Part shown: positions 31,895 to 41,247 of the stretch, in pieces
How the letters are laid out: each line of letters opens with the position of its first letter
How positions within the stretch are numbered: position 1 is the first letter of the stretch
DNA from: LMDS01 sp039930465
GTDB lineage: Bacteria > Pseudomonadota > Gammaproteobacteria > Burkholderiales > Burkholderiaceae_C
Assembly: GCA_039930465.1 (NCBI GenBank)
Contig: JBDTTU010000008.1
Location: 1 to 64,000 of the forward strand
Length of the DNA stretch: 64,000 bases
Reading direction: 5' to 3'
Program-made: the position numbers and the translations under genes
Notes under the pieces: generated by a model
Told to the model about the DNA's origin: nothing
The model's input: only the letters and a program-made list of their open reading frames with translations
The model's database searches: none

Positions 31895-34800
31895 TCACAC
31901 CGGCCGACGGCACCAGTACCGTGGCGTAACCAGCGAGGCGGGCACCGGAACAAGGGTGCCGGCTGGGGTCGGAACTATCCCTGAGCCGGGACCGTTCGAT
32001 GAATGACACCCTTGGCAGTTCGTGGTTGAAGGCACGCCGGACGCTGCGGCCGCTGCGGCCGCCGCCGCATAGCTGATCAAGGTGTGGCCCGGCCTAGCCG
32101 CGTCGGCACGCGACTGCAAACAAGACAGGTAGTCGAACTTAAAGGTGAACGCGCCGGTTGCCGCGGACGAGTTCAACGCCTGATCCCGCACAACGACGCT
32201 GTACTGAACCGTGATCGGCAATGCGGAGTTCACACCGGTGGCGGGCGGAGTGAATGTGGGCACACTCGGCGAATCGGTAAATTGCAGGCACGGGAGCGTG
32301 ACCGTGCAGGACGTCAGCGTCGGGGTGATCACCGTGGAGCTTGTGGCTCCGCCGCTCAGCACGCGCGTTATGACCAGCGACTCGGTCGTTCCGGAACTGC
32401 TGTTCAGGGCGCTCGACAGCGTTACCTTGACGATCGGTAGCGAATCGTCGGTAGACGAGTTGGTAACAATCGTGGCTCCGGCGCTCGTCGTCACGGCGAC
32501 CGAAATCGTCTGACTCGGGGCGACGCTGTCGATCGTGAACGCGTAGGGCAGGCTTGGCGTGCCAGGGGGCGCCAGTGACTCGATGCGCACGGTATAGCTC
32601 AGAGCGCCATTCGGCGGGCCGGTGTCATCAAAGCTCCATGTTGAACCGAGGACCGTCGCAGTGCCTGTAGTCAGGAGGCTGGGGTTGCGTAGCACACGTA
32701 CCGTCTGACCTGGAAGCAACGGACCATTGACAACGCTACCACTCAACCTGATTGAGGTCGCGGAGCTGAATGCTCCTTGGGCAATTGGCGCGCCGTTGCC
32801 TATGTTCGTAGCCGACACGACCGAGGCCGTCCGTGTGGTGGCGTCGTATGTCGCGGCGCGCGCAGCACCCGTCGGACTCTGATTACCCGCCGCATCGACA
32901 ACCCGGGCGGAGTACGTGTAGGCTGTGCCCGCAGTCATGGGCCCAGGGTCGGTGATGCTCCACGTGGTGGCGGTCGGAAAGCTGATTGCCGCAGCGAGCG
33001 GCACGCCGTTGCGCAGCACCTGAAGGGTCTCGGTCGACGCGCCAACTACAGTATTCAAGGCTGTCGTCAGTGTGCCGTCGATCCGAGGCGTGCTGTCAGT
33101 CGTGAAGCCTCCTGTCTGAGGAACATTGCCGATCGCGTCGTCGAAGATATTGGTGACGTTGGCTGGCGCGGGCGCGACTGTGTCGATCAGGATCGATGCC
33201 GCGTTGCTGGGCTGGCCGGCAAGCGGTGTGGCCTCTATGCGCGCGGTATAGGTTTGCGTCGCATTGACGGGGGCGGCAACGGTGTCGTCGAAGACCCAGG
33301 CGGTGCCAGTCACGATCGCAGTGGCCAAGCTGGTCCCGTTGCGCAACACGCGCACCACCTGACCCTGCAGCAAGGGCGCACCAATCGTGCCCTCGATGCG
33401 CGGCGTGTTGTCGGTGGTGGGTGCGCCTTGCGCCAGCACGTTTCCGTTCGGGCTGTCTAGTACCCGCGTGATGGTCACGGTTGGCAACGATGTGATTTGA
33501 ACCGTCCAGCTCGTGCCGACGGTGCCCGGGTTGCCGGCGGCATCGACCACACGAGCCGTGTAGGTGTAGCTGCCGAGCGCCAGCGCCGTGGTCTCGGCGT
33601 AAGTCCAGCTCGTGCCCGACACACTGGCCGAGCCCGCGGCGGCGCCGTTGCGCAGCACGCGCACCGTATCGCCCGTGGCCAGCGCGCCACCCGCCAGCGC
33701 GCCCGAAACGGTCGGCGTGGTGTCAGTCGTGAACGCGTTGTTGGCGATCGGGCCACCGTCTTCGGCCACGCCGACCACGTTGGCCGCGACGCTGGAAGCC
33801 ACGGTGTCGACCGTGAAGGCGAAGCTGTTGCTCCGCGCACCGAACGCCGGCAAGGCTTCGACCCGAACGGTGTAAGCCAGGCTGCCGTTGGGGGCGGCGG
33901 TCTCGGTGTACGCCCAGCTCGTGCCAGACACATTGGCCGTGCCCACCGCGGTGCCGTTGCGATAGACACTCAGTGTTTGGCCGGCGACCAGGGCCGTGCT
34001 TATAGAACCCGCCAGCGTCGGCGTCGTGGTTGCGACAGCCGAGCCTGCCGTGATCGGCGTGCCGCCACTCGACGCGCCGGTGATCGTGGCGATCGTGCGC
34101 AATATCGGCAACTGGGTGCTGTTCGGGTTTGGCGTGACGCAAGCCGGCACCACCGACTGCAAGGGCACCGCAATGATGCTGTTGTGGCACGACGCGCACA
34201 CCGTGCCAGGCGGCGTGAACACGTGGCCAACCGGCACCTGGCACTCGAGCGTGCCGGCCGGTGGGGTGGGTGGCGGCACGGGATCAGGGCGCACTGGCAG
34301 ATTGGTGGGGCGCTCGCAGTTCAGCCAGCCGTTGGTGAAACTCGGTAGCGATTTGGTACGCGCCGGGTTGTGGCACTGCTCGCACTGGGTGTCGGAATGG
34401 ATCAGCGAATCGGCGCCCGAGCCATGGATGACGCTCGGCGGCATGCAGGCGGTACCGCTCGTTGGCGCCGGCGGCGTGAGTGGCCAGTCGGTCAGGTACA
34501 GGTGGCACTCGGTGCAGGCCGGGAACGGCGTGGCCGAGGCGACGTGCACCGGCCGGCGCTGCTGCGTCGGGTTGTTCGGGTCGAACTGCTCGGCCACCAG
34601 ACCTCGCACTTTCCACATGTTGCCGCGGTAGTCGATCGCCATCGCGGTGAGGCGGTCGAACGGGCGCACGCCGTAGCCGATGTACCCGCCGGGCATGAGG
34701 TCTCGCACCGGCGGCAGGCCGAGCACACGCTGGGCGGTGATCACACGAAGGATGGTGTTGGCCGTGATGTCGAAGTGCACGCCCCAGGTGTAGACGTGGC

Positions 34801-36679
34801 CTTCGGTGGTGAGCGCCACGAACAGGCCCTGTTCGGTGAGGATCTTGCGCACCTGCGTGCCGGCCGGAATGCCGGTGATCTGCGTGGGCAGCACGCTGCC
34901 GCCAGCGTAGGGTGCGGTCGGGTCGCCGGGCACGTAGGCCGAGTTGTCGGAAGGGTGCGCGCCCCAGGTCCAGATGGAGCCGTCGCGCTTGAGCACCATC
35001 ACGTCGTTGTCGCGCGCGGCGATCTGCACCACGTCGGCGAGCGGGCCGGTGGGTGACATGACCGGCCCCGGGGTGGTTCGCAGGCCGTCTTTGTTGCCGT
35101 CGCCGAGCAGGCCGAAGCCCCAGCTCGACCCCCAGGAGTAGACCGTGCCGTCGGCGAACAATGCGTAAGACGCGGTGTTGCTGGCCGCCACGGCCACGGC
35201 ACCCGCCGGCAGGGTGACCTTCAGCGGCGTGGTCGAACCCGACAGCGCCGTCCAGTCGAGACCCTGGCCGAGCTGGCCGTAAAGGTTGTCGCCCCAGGTG
35301 TAGACCGTGCCGTCGGCGAGCCGCGCGACCGTGTGGCTTTGGCCACCGGCCACATGGGTCAGGATGCCGGGCAGGGCGAGCGGCACCGCGTGGCCGACGG
35401 TGGCCGTGCGGTTGCCTACACCGAGCTCGCCATTGGAGTTGTCGCCCACTGCGTAGATCGTGGAAGCGGAGTTCTCGGCGTCGGTCTTGATGAACATCGA
35501 GCCGTGGCCGAAATTGCCGAACACGCCGAACACGCGCGCGGCGGGTGTGACCTTCTTGCTCTGCGCGCCCAGCTCCGGGCCGCCGAGCGAGTCACTCGGG
35601 TCGTTGATCGAAACCCAGCCGGCCACGGTGGAAAACGCCTCGCCCTTGTTGTTCAGCGACGCGTCGAACAAATAACCCTCGTAGCGCACGTTGCCGAAGT
35701 TGGTGACCGGCGGCAGCGCCTGCTCGGCGCTGGTGTCGCCGAAGCGGAACGACTGCTGCGCGAGTGCCGCGCTCAGCTCGCCGGCCACGGTTTGCGGGTC
35801 GTAGGTGCGCTTGTCGGCGGCCACGGCAATGGCGCTGCCGTTCACGCCGTCGAGCTTGCCGTCGCGCAGGTCTTCGCCGAGTTGTTTGAGGGCCGACAGC
35901 GTCGGCGCCGCGTCGTTCGCGTTGAACATCGCGGCCTGTTTGGAAAACGCCCCGCTCACCAGGCCGTAGACACCACGCCGGCCTTCGGGGCTGGTCGAAT
36001 TCACCGGCAAGGTCTTGCCCAGCGTGGCCGACTTGATGAAGGGCAGCCGGGTGATGTCGCTGACTTCGAGCGCTTTCGGGAACTGCTGGTTGACGATGTC
36101 GCGCACCGTGTTGTTGGCCGCCGTGATCTGCGCCGGCGTGGCCGCGGCGATGCCGCTGACGGGCGCAGCACCTTCGGTCAGCAGCCGGTAGGCGGCGTCG
36201 GTGATGATGGTGATGCCGATGTTCTTGTCGATCTTCGGCACGATGGCGCGCACCACCGCACCTTCTGGGAAAGGCACGTAAGCGTCTTTGCCTTCTTCGT
36301 AGTAGGTGGCGTCGGCGCTGCCGCGCAGTTCGAGGTAGAGCGGGCCCTGGTAGGTCTTGCCGGGGTAGATGGTGACCATGCCGTTGTTCGGGTCGGTCTT
36401 GGCCGAGCCGAGCACGGTGCCGTCTTTGAGCCGCACGATCACCAGCGCGTTTCGGAACTGGCCGAAGTCGCCGCCGCCACCCACGCCGCCGTCGCCGTCT
36501 GCGCCGCCGCCCACACCGCCGTCGCCGCCGCCGGCGGACTCCCAGTTGTAGTCGAAGCTGGCGGTCACGCCGGTGATGACCGGGGCCGGGGTTGAGTCGC
36601 CGCCCCCTCCGCCGCCACAACTGCCCAGCATGGCCAGCGCCAGCACCGAGGAAGACCACTTGAAGGCTGAGTGAACCAT
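31895..36679 (-). CDS. Giant lipoprotein: RCC1 propeller, four CXXCH motifs, Ig-like repeats
   Basis: 1594 residues. A signal peptide ends in a lipobox-like LGSC with Cys21, followed by a Gly-rich linker. Residues about 405-700 carry RCC1-type repeats (TVYTWGDNLYGQLGQG and similar), a seven-bladed propeller. Three CXXCH haem-type motifs follow at 722-726 (CTECH), 766-770 (CEQCH) and 828-832 (CASCH). Residues 865-1510 contain about six repeated Ig-like domains (VRVLRNG and D-x-x-GN repeats), and a fourth CXXCH is at 1555-1559 near the C-terminus. It is probably exported and lipid-anchored, perhaps a multi-haem redox or adhesion protein; no close family is recognised. Confidence 0.75.
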   Translation of the reverse strand: MVHSAFKWSSSVLALAMLGSCGGGGGGDSTPAPVITGVTASFDYNWESAGGGDGGVGGGADGDGGVGGGGDFGQFRNALVIVRLKDGTVLGSAKTDPNNGMVTIYPGKTYQGPLYLELRGSADATYYEEGKDAYVPFPEGAVVRAIVPKIDKNIGITIITDAAYRLLTEGAAPVSGIAAATPAQITAANNTVRDIVNQQFPKALEVSDITRLPFIKSATLGKTLPVNSTSPEGRRGVYGLVSGAFSKQAAMFNANDAAPTLSALKQLGEDLRDGKLDGVNGSAIAVAADKRTYDPQTVAGELSAALAQQSFRFGDTSAEQALPPVTNFGNVRYEGYLFDASLNNKGEAFSTVAGWVSINDPSDSLGGPELGAQSKKVTPAARVFGVFGNFGHGSMFIKTDAENSASTIYAVGDNSNGELGVGNRTATVGHAVPLALPGILTHVAGGQSHTVARLADGTVYTWGDNLYGQLGQGLDWTALSGSTTPLKVTLPAGAVAVAASNTASYALFADGTVYSWGSSWGFGLLGDGNKDGLRTTPGPVMSPTGPLADVVQIAARDNDVMVLKRDGSIWTWGAHPSDNSAYVPGDPTAPYAGGSVLPTQITGIPAGTQVRKILTEQGLFVALTTEGHVYTWGVHFDITANTILRVITAQRVLGLPPVRDLMPGGYIGYGVRPFDRLTAMAIDYRGNMWKVRGLVAEQFDPNNPTQQRRPVHVASATPFPACTECHLYLTDWPLTPPAPTSGTACMPPSVIHGSGADSLIHSDTQCEQCHNPARTKSLPSFTNGWLNCERPTNLPVRPDPVPPPTPPAGTLECQVPVGHVFTPPGTVCASCHNSIIAVPLQSVVPACVTPNPNSTQLPILRTIATITGASSGGTPITAGSAVATTTPTLAGSISTALVAGQTLSVYRNGTAVGTANVSGTSWAYTETAAPNGSLAYTVRVEALPAFGARSNSFAFTVDTVASSVAANVVGVAEDGGPIANNAFTTDTTPTVSGALAGGALATGDTVRVLRNGAAAGSASVSGTSWTYAETTALALGSYTYTARVVDAAGNPGTVGTSWTVQITSLPTVTITRVLDSPNGNVLAQGAPTTDNTPRIEGTIGAPLLQGQVVRVLRNGTSLATAIVTGTAWVFDDTVAAPVNATQTYTARIEATPLAGQPSNAASILIDTVAPAPANVTNIFDDAIGNVPQTGGFTTDSTPRIDGTLTTALNTVVGASTETLQVLRNGVPLAAAISFPTATTWSITDPGPMTAGTAYTYSARVVDAAGNQSPTGAARAATYDATTRTASVVSATNIGNGAPIAQGAFSSATSIRLSGSVVNGPLLPGQTVRVLRNPSLLTTGTATVLGSTWSFDDTGPPNGALSYTVRIESLAPPGTPSLPYAFTIDSVAPSQTISVAVTTSAGATIVTNSSTDDSLPIVKVTLSSALNSSSGTTESLVITRVLSGGATSSTVITPTLTSCTVTLPCLQFTDSPSVPTFTPPATGVNSALPITVQYSVVVRDQALNSSAATGAFTFKFDYLSCLQSRADAARPGHTLISYAAAAAAAAASGVPSTTNCQGCHSSNGPGSGIVPTPAGTLVPVPASLVTPRYWCRRPV

Positions 36680-36829
36680 GACCCCTCCCAGGGCTTGCGC
36701 AGCGCTTGGGCAGACTGCCCCTCGCCGATCTGTCGCTGCTTCAGCTTATCCCAGGCAACTTCCACTTACAACGCGGCACACCCCTGCCGCGTCCTTCATT
36801 CGTGGGAAAGATTGAGCCGCAACGGGGGC

Positions 36830-39800
36830 TCACAGCCGCGACAGCGCGAAGTCGGGAATGCCGCGTGGCGAAATGAACACCGGCCGTTGCCGGCCCGAGG
36901 TGATGCGCACCACCTCTTCCGAGACAAACAGGTTCAGCCCGGCGAACGTGACACGCCCGGCACGCATGAAGTCGGCCTTGCCGCCCAGGCCTTCGATCAC
37001 GGCCTTGGTGAACGCGCCGTTGCCCCACTCGGCCTTTTCTTCGGACTCTTCCTCGCCCGTGCTCGACGCGAACACCACCACGCCGTTTTCCGACGATGAC
37101 AGGTCGTTCATCATCTTTTCGGTCTTGCCGGTCTTGCGCCCGTTCTGGCGCAGCGCGCCGAGCGAGTTGCCCGCAAAGCAGGTGTCGACGAAAAACAGCG
37201 TGCGGCCGCGGATCTTCGACAGCGTGGAAACAATGGCTTCCTGCGACACCGCGGTCGAGAGCAAGCGCTCGTGCTGGCCGTCGTGCGGAATGAAGTAGTA
37301 CCGCCCCGCGCTGTCGTTCAGGCCGTGGCCGGCCATGAACAGCATCGCCACGTCGTTCGGCCCGACCGAGCCTCGCAGCCACTCGAACTCGCGGTTGATG
37401 CTGGCGCGCGTGGCTTCGCGGTTGGTGAGGGTGCGCACGAAGACGCGCCGGTACTGCTTGCCCTCCTGCGCTTTCATCGTGGCGGCGAAGTCGCGCGCGT
37501 CTTTGGCGGGCAGGCCCAGGTTGTAGTCGGCGCGGGCGTAGTCGCTGACGCCGATCGCCAGCACATACAGGTCGGTCGTTTGCCGCGCCGCCGCGGCCGC
37601 CACGGCCGGCCCGGGCCGAACTTCGATCGCCACCGCCACCGGCCGCTCGATCGTGAAGGCCAGCGGCTCCGAGGCACCGAACCGGTTGCTGGCGATGATC
37701 TCGACCAGCGACTCGCCTTCGGCCACGTCGAGCCGGGCATAACCGCGCGTGGCGCCGTCGAGGCTGCGCGGCACGACCAGTTCGGAAGGCTGGGCCGGCC
37801 GGCCGTTGACACGCAGCTCGACCCGCAGCTCGGCGTTCGTTCCCGACGACGAGACCACGAACGAAAGTTTCACTTCGGCGCCGCTGACCTTCAGGCGCCG
37901 CGCGTCGGCGGCCGACAGGGCCGGCGGAAACTCGGTTGCCTTGATCTCTGCGAGCTGGCGTTGGGCCTGGCTGCGGGCCTCTTGCGCGGCCGCCTCTTCG
38001 GCTGCGGCGCGCGAGGCCGCGGCCCGAGTGGCCGCTTCGCGCGCCGCGGCTTCTTCCATCGCGACCACGCGCGCCAGCAAACGCTGCGCTTCCTCCGCCG
38101 CGACCTTTTTCTCGGCTTCGCGCGCCCGCACCTCGGCGGCCTCAAGCTGGCGTGCCGCCAGCTCGCGGGCCGCGGCGTCGCGCTCGGCCTGGTCGCGCGC
38201 CGCGCGCTGGCGCGCTTCGGCCAGGCGCGCCAGCTCGGCCGCGGCGGACCGCTCCTTTGCGGCCTGCACCGCGGCGCGCTGGGCGTCGGCTTCACGCTGT
38301 GCGGCCTGGCGGGCGAGCGTGGCCTGCGCCGCCGCCTCGCGCTCGGCGGCGCGCGCGGCCTGTTCGGTGGCGCGGACATCGGCGATCACCGCGTCACGCT
38401 GCGCACCTTCCTGGGCCGCGAGCGTGCGCAGCGCTTCGGTTTCGTCGAGCGTCTTCAGCAGCGCGTTGATCACGTCGGGCCGGTTGAAGCGGTCGCGGAA
38501 ACGGTTCAGCGAGTAGTAGCCCATCGGCCGCTGCGGGCCTTGGCCGAGCGCCCAGCCGACGATCTGGTCGGCGCCAGCGCTGGCGTCGTAGTAGCCGGAG
38601 GGCGTCCACACCACCCAGCGGCCGTCTGACGTGGCCAGCAGCGTCATCAGCAGCACCCCGTCGCGCGCGCGCCACCAGCGCAGCGTGCCGTCGGCCATGG
38701 CGCTGACGACCAGGCGGCCGTCGGCGCTGGCGTTGACGCTGCGCACTTCGGTGTCGACCGGCATGCGCCACAACACCGCGCCCTGCTCGCTGACGGCGTA
38801 GAGCGCACGGTTGGTGCCGACGATGGCCGCGCCTGTGCTCGTTGCGCTGGCGCGGATCACCGTGGCGGCGCGTGAGCGTTCGTCGTCGGCCAGCGCCATC
38901 GGCTTGCCGCCGATCACCGGCGGGCGGCGCTGGTTGTTCACATCGGCCGGTGCGTTGAACCAGCCGAAGCGGGTTTCGGGTGCGCGCAAAGACTGCGCCG
39001 GGCGCACGCTGAGTGCGCGCTTTTCGAACTGGAACCCGAGACCACCGTCGGCGCTCTTCATGCCCCAGCGCACCGCAGTAGCGTCGGCGCTGACTTCGAG
39101 GTCGGCGGGCACGCCGCCGCCGATGGCCGCGACGCTCGACGCCACCCGGCGAACCAGTTGCCCACCGCGCAAGATGCCCCATGAGCCGTCGAAGCTGCTG
39201 AACGCCACGTCGCCGTTGGGCAATGGGCTCAGGTCGGTGACGGAATCGCGCGCGACGTTGGTGCGGGCCACGAGCGACCGCGCCGCCACGTCGTATTGCA
39301 CGACCGGAAACTGCTCGTCTTTGGAGCGCGCCGTGCCGCCACTGAAGATGAAGCGGCCGTCGGCCGACCAGGCCACCGTTCGCAGGTCACCGCCATAGAC
39401 TTCGATGGTCGGCAACCGGCCCACCGGCAGGCCGGATTGCGCATCGAAGAGCTCCAGCGCTTCGTGAATGCTTTCGCGGCCATTGCTGCCGATGGTCGAG
39501 TCGGCGTACGCCACCACGAGCTGGCGGCCATCGGGGCTGAAGGCCACGCCTGCAGCGCGGCGCTTGCCGAGTTGCACATCGGCCAGCGGCGCAACAGCGC
39601 CAGCGCTGGCTTTGTAGACGAGCAGCCGGCCGTCGAGGCTGACCGCCGCCGCCAGGCCGTTGGCCGCGGTGGCCAGGCCGAAGACCGGGCCGTCGAGGCG
39701 CTTGTCGAACACCGGCCGGCCGTCCAGCGTGAAGGCGCGCACGCCGTTCGTGCCAGCGTAGCCGGCCAGCAGCAGCGAGCCGTCTTGTGACCACGCGAGC

Positions 39801-40255
39801 TTGCGGATGTCACCAGCTTGCGCGTCGATGGTTCGCCGCAGCGCGCCGGTTTGAAGGTCGAACAGGTAGATTTGGTGCGGGTGGCCCTCGCCGCCAGTGG
39901 TGCCGCCCAAGGCCACCAAGGGCTCGCTCGGGTGGATCGCCACGGCATAGAGCCGCCCGCCTTCGGCACCGAAAGCCGGTGGCCGCAGGATCAGCTGCAG
40001 CTCGCCACCCGACAGGCCCCAGACCCGCGCCGTGCGGTCGTCGGACGCCGTGACCACCAGGCCGCGCGCCGCGCTCGCTTCGATGCGCCGCACCGGCGCG
40101 CTGTGCGCGCCTTGTTCGACCACCAGCAGCGGGCGTTCGGCGTCGGCCGCGCTGGCCGAGCCCGCTGCGAGGCTGCCGAGCAGTAAGCCGAGCGCGAGAC
40201 GCCAGACGCCGCGCACGAGGGGCGGAGTCGGGTGGGTGCCGCGAAAGTGGCTCAT
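36830..40255 (-). CDS. Secreted WD40 / coiled-coil / caspase-like (peptidase C14) protein
   Basis: 1141 residues. The first 38 residues form a signal peptide ending SASAAD. A WD40-type beta-propeller occupies about 45-580 (RTARVWGLSGGEL, GTLRWWRARDGVLL). A long Ala/Glu/Arg-rich coiled coil follows (about 630-790, REAAAQATLARQAAQREA). The C-terminal caspase/metacaspase domain spans about 900-1141 with the catalytic pair His977 (FMAGHGLND) and Cys1026 (FVDTCFAGN). It is a periplasmic or surface protein. The start at ATG 40255 is the one that gives the signal peptide. Substrates and trigger are unknown. Confidence 0.85.
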   Translation of the reverse strand: MSHFRGTHPTPPLVRGVWRLALGLLLGSLAAGSASAADAERPLLVVEQGAHSAPVRRIEASAARGLVVTASDDRTARVWGLSGGELQLILRPPAFGAEGGRLYAVAIHPSEPLVALGGTTGGEGHPHQIYLFDLQTGALRRTIDAQAGDIRKLAWSQDGSLLLAGYAGTNGVRAFTLDGRPVFDKRLDGPVFGLATAANGLAAAVSLDGRLLVYKASAGAVAPLADVQLGKRRAAGVAFSPDGRQLVVAYADSTIGSNGRESIHEALELFDAQSGLPVGRLPTIEVYGGDLRTVAWSADGRFIFSGGTARSKDEQFPVVQYDVAARSLVARTNVARDSVTDLSPLPNGDVAFSSFDGSWGILRGGQLVRRVASSVAAIGGGVPADLEVSADATAVRWGMKSADGGLGFQFEKRALSVRPAQSLRAPETRFGWFNAPADVNNQRRPPVIGGKPMALADDERSRAATVIRASATSTGAAIVGTNRALYAVSEQGAVLWRMPVDTEVRSVNASADGRLVVSAMADGTLRWWRARDGVLLMTLLATSDGRWVVWTPSGYYDASAGADQIVGWALGQGPQRPMGYYSLNRFRDRFNRPDVINALLKTLDETEALRTLAAQEGAQRDAVIADVRATEQAARAAEREAAAQATLARQAAQREADAQRAAVQAAKERSAAAELARLAEARQRAARDQAERDAAARELAARQLEAAEVRAREAEKKVAAEEAQRLLARVVAMEEAAAREAATRAAASRAAAEEAAAQEARSQAQRQLAEIKATEFPPALSAADARRLKVSGAEVKLSFVVSSSGTNAELRVELRVNGRPAQPSELVVPRSLDGATRGYARLDVAEGESLVEIIASNRFGASEPLAFTIERPVAVAIEVRPGPAVAAAAARQTTDLYVLAIGVSDYARADYNLGLPAKDARDFAATMKAQEGKQYRRVFVRTLTNREATRASINREFEWLRGSVGPNDVAMLFMAGHGLNDSAGRYYFIPHDGQHERLLSTAVSQEAIVSTLSKIRGRTLFFVDTCFAGNSLGALRQNGRKTGKTEKMMNDLSSSENGVVVFASSTGEEESEEKAEWGNGAFTKAVIEGLGGKADFMRAGRVTFAGLNLFVSEEVVRITSGRQRPVFISPRGIPDFALSRL

Positions 40256-40450
40256 GTTGTGGGTGCTGTGGCGGCCACGAGCGTGCCGCTGCCTGAGTGT
40301 GCCTCGGACTCGGTGCACCGCCCACCCCCCACGTGTCCCCGGTGGATTTGCCTTGGCGCGCCGCTAGACTGGTCGCTCCGCCCGGTGGGATACCGAGCAC
40401 GATGGCAAGCACCTGATGTTCTTTGTCGGCATTGATCGGGGCGAGCCCCG

Positions 40451-41170
40451 ATGAGTCTTCCGTCCGGCCCCCTCTGGCGCCAGCTTCGCCATGCAGCCTT
40501 CGCGCTTGTCTGGATCGGGCTTGCGGTGTTCGTCTATCTGGCGCGCGCCGAGCTTGTCGATGTGCTGCGCCCGCACGCCGCGGCTCTGGCGCTGCCGGCC
40601 GAGTGGCTGCGCTGGGCCCTGGCCGCCGGGCCCCACGTGCTGGCGCTTGGATGCGGCTTGTTGGCGGCCTGGCAGGTGGCCAAGGTACGGGCCGCCTCGG
40701 GCGCACCGGCGGCGGCACGCGGTGCCGAAGAAGCCGACTGGATTCGCCGCCTGGGCTGGATGCAATTCGAGCAACTCGTGGAGAGCCACTTCACGCACCG
40801 CGGTTTGCGAACCGTGCTGCTGCGGGGCGAGCCGGGCTGCCCACCGCGAACGGGAACGATCGACGGCGGCGGTGTGGTGCAGGTGCTCCACTGCACGGAA
40901 TGGAAGTCCGAGGAAATCGGCTACGAGATCGTGAACGCGTTCGCGAGCGAAATCGCGGCGCGCTCGGCGCAAGGCGGTGTGCTGTTGACGTTCGGGCGCC
41001 TCACGCGGGGTGCGTCGACGCTGGCTGCAGACAAGAACATCGAGGTGGTGTCGGGCATCAAGCTGACCCGCATGCTGCGCGCCAGCGGCTGGGAGTCGAG
41101 CCGCCTGGAGTCCGGCGGGAGCACCGGCTTTGGCAACAGCCGAAGCCCGGATTCGCGGCACAGCCGCTGA
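40451..41170 (+). CDS. Membrane-anchored Mrr-like restriction endonuclease-fold protein
   Basis: 239 residues. Two hydrophobic N-terminal segments (FALVWIGLAVFVYL and the LAAGPHVLALGCGLLAAWQ region) are followed by a soluble domain beginning with MQFEQLVESHFTHRGLRTVLL, typical of the Mrr_cat/DUF2034 nuclease fold, then GTIDGGGVVQVLHCTEWKSEEIGYEIVNAFASEI. The canonical D ... Q-x-K is replaced by DGG and EWK-like residues, so activity is uncertain. It is divergent from the caspase-like gene. Confidence 0.7.
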   Translation: MSLPSGPLWRQLRHAAFALVWIGLAVFVYLARAELVDVLRPHAAALALPAEWLRWALAAGPHVLALGCGLLAAWQVAKVRAASGAPAAARGAEEADWIRRLGWMQFEQLVESHFTHRGLRTVLLRGEPGCPPRTGTIDGGGVVQVLHCTEWKSEEIGYEIVNAFASEIAARSAQGGVLLTFGRLTRGASTLAADKNIEVVSGIKLTRMLRASGWESSRLESGGSTGFGNSRSPDSRHSR

Positions 41171-41247
41171 AGGCAAGATCCGCCCAAGCCTGCCATGCCG
41201 GATAGGATCATCACCGTGCACCGCGCCAGCCCAGCCCGCCCCCGACC

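Noticed and set aside
35333..36595. Long plus-strand open frame of about 420 codons opposite the giant lipoprotein
   Set aside because: Composition is Arg/Gly/Ala-rich, as expected for the antisense of a GC-rich gene, and no domain is recognised. The minus-strand frame has signal peptide and repeats.
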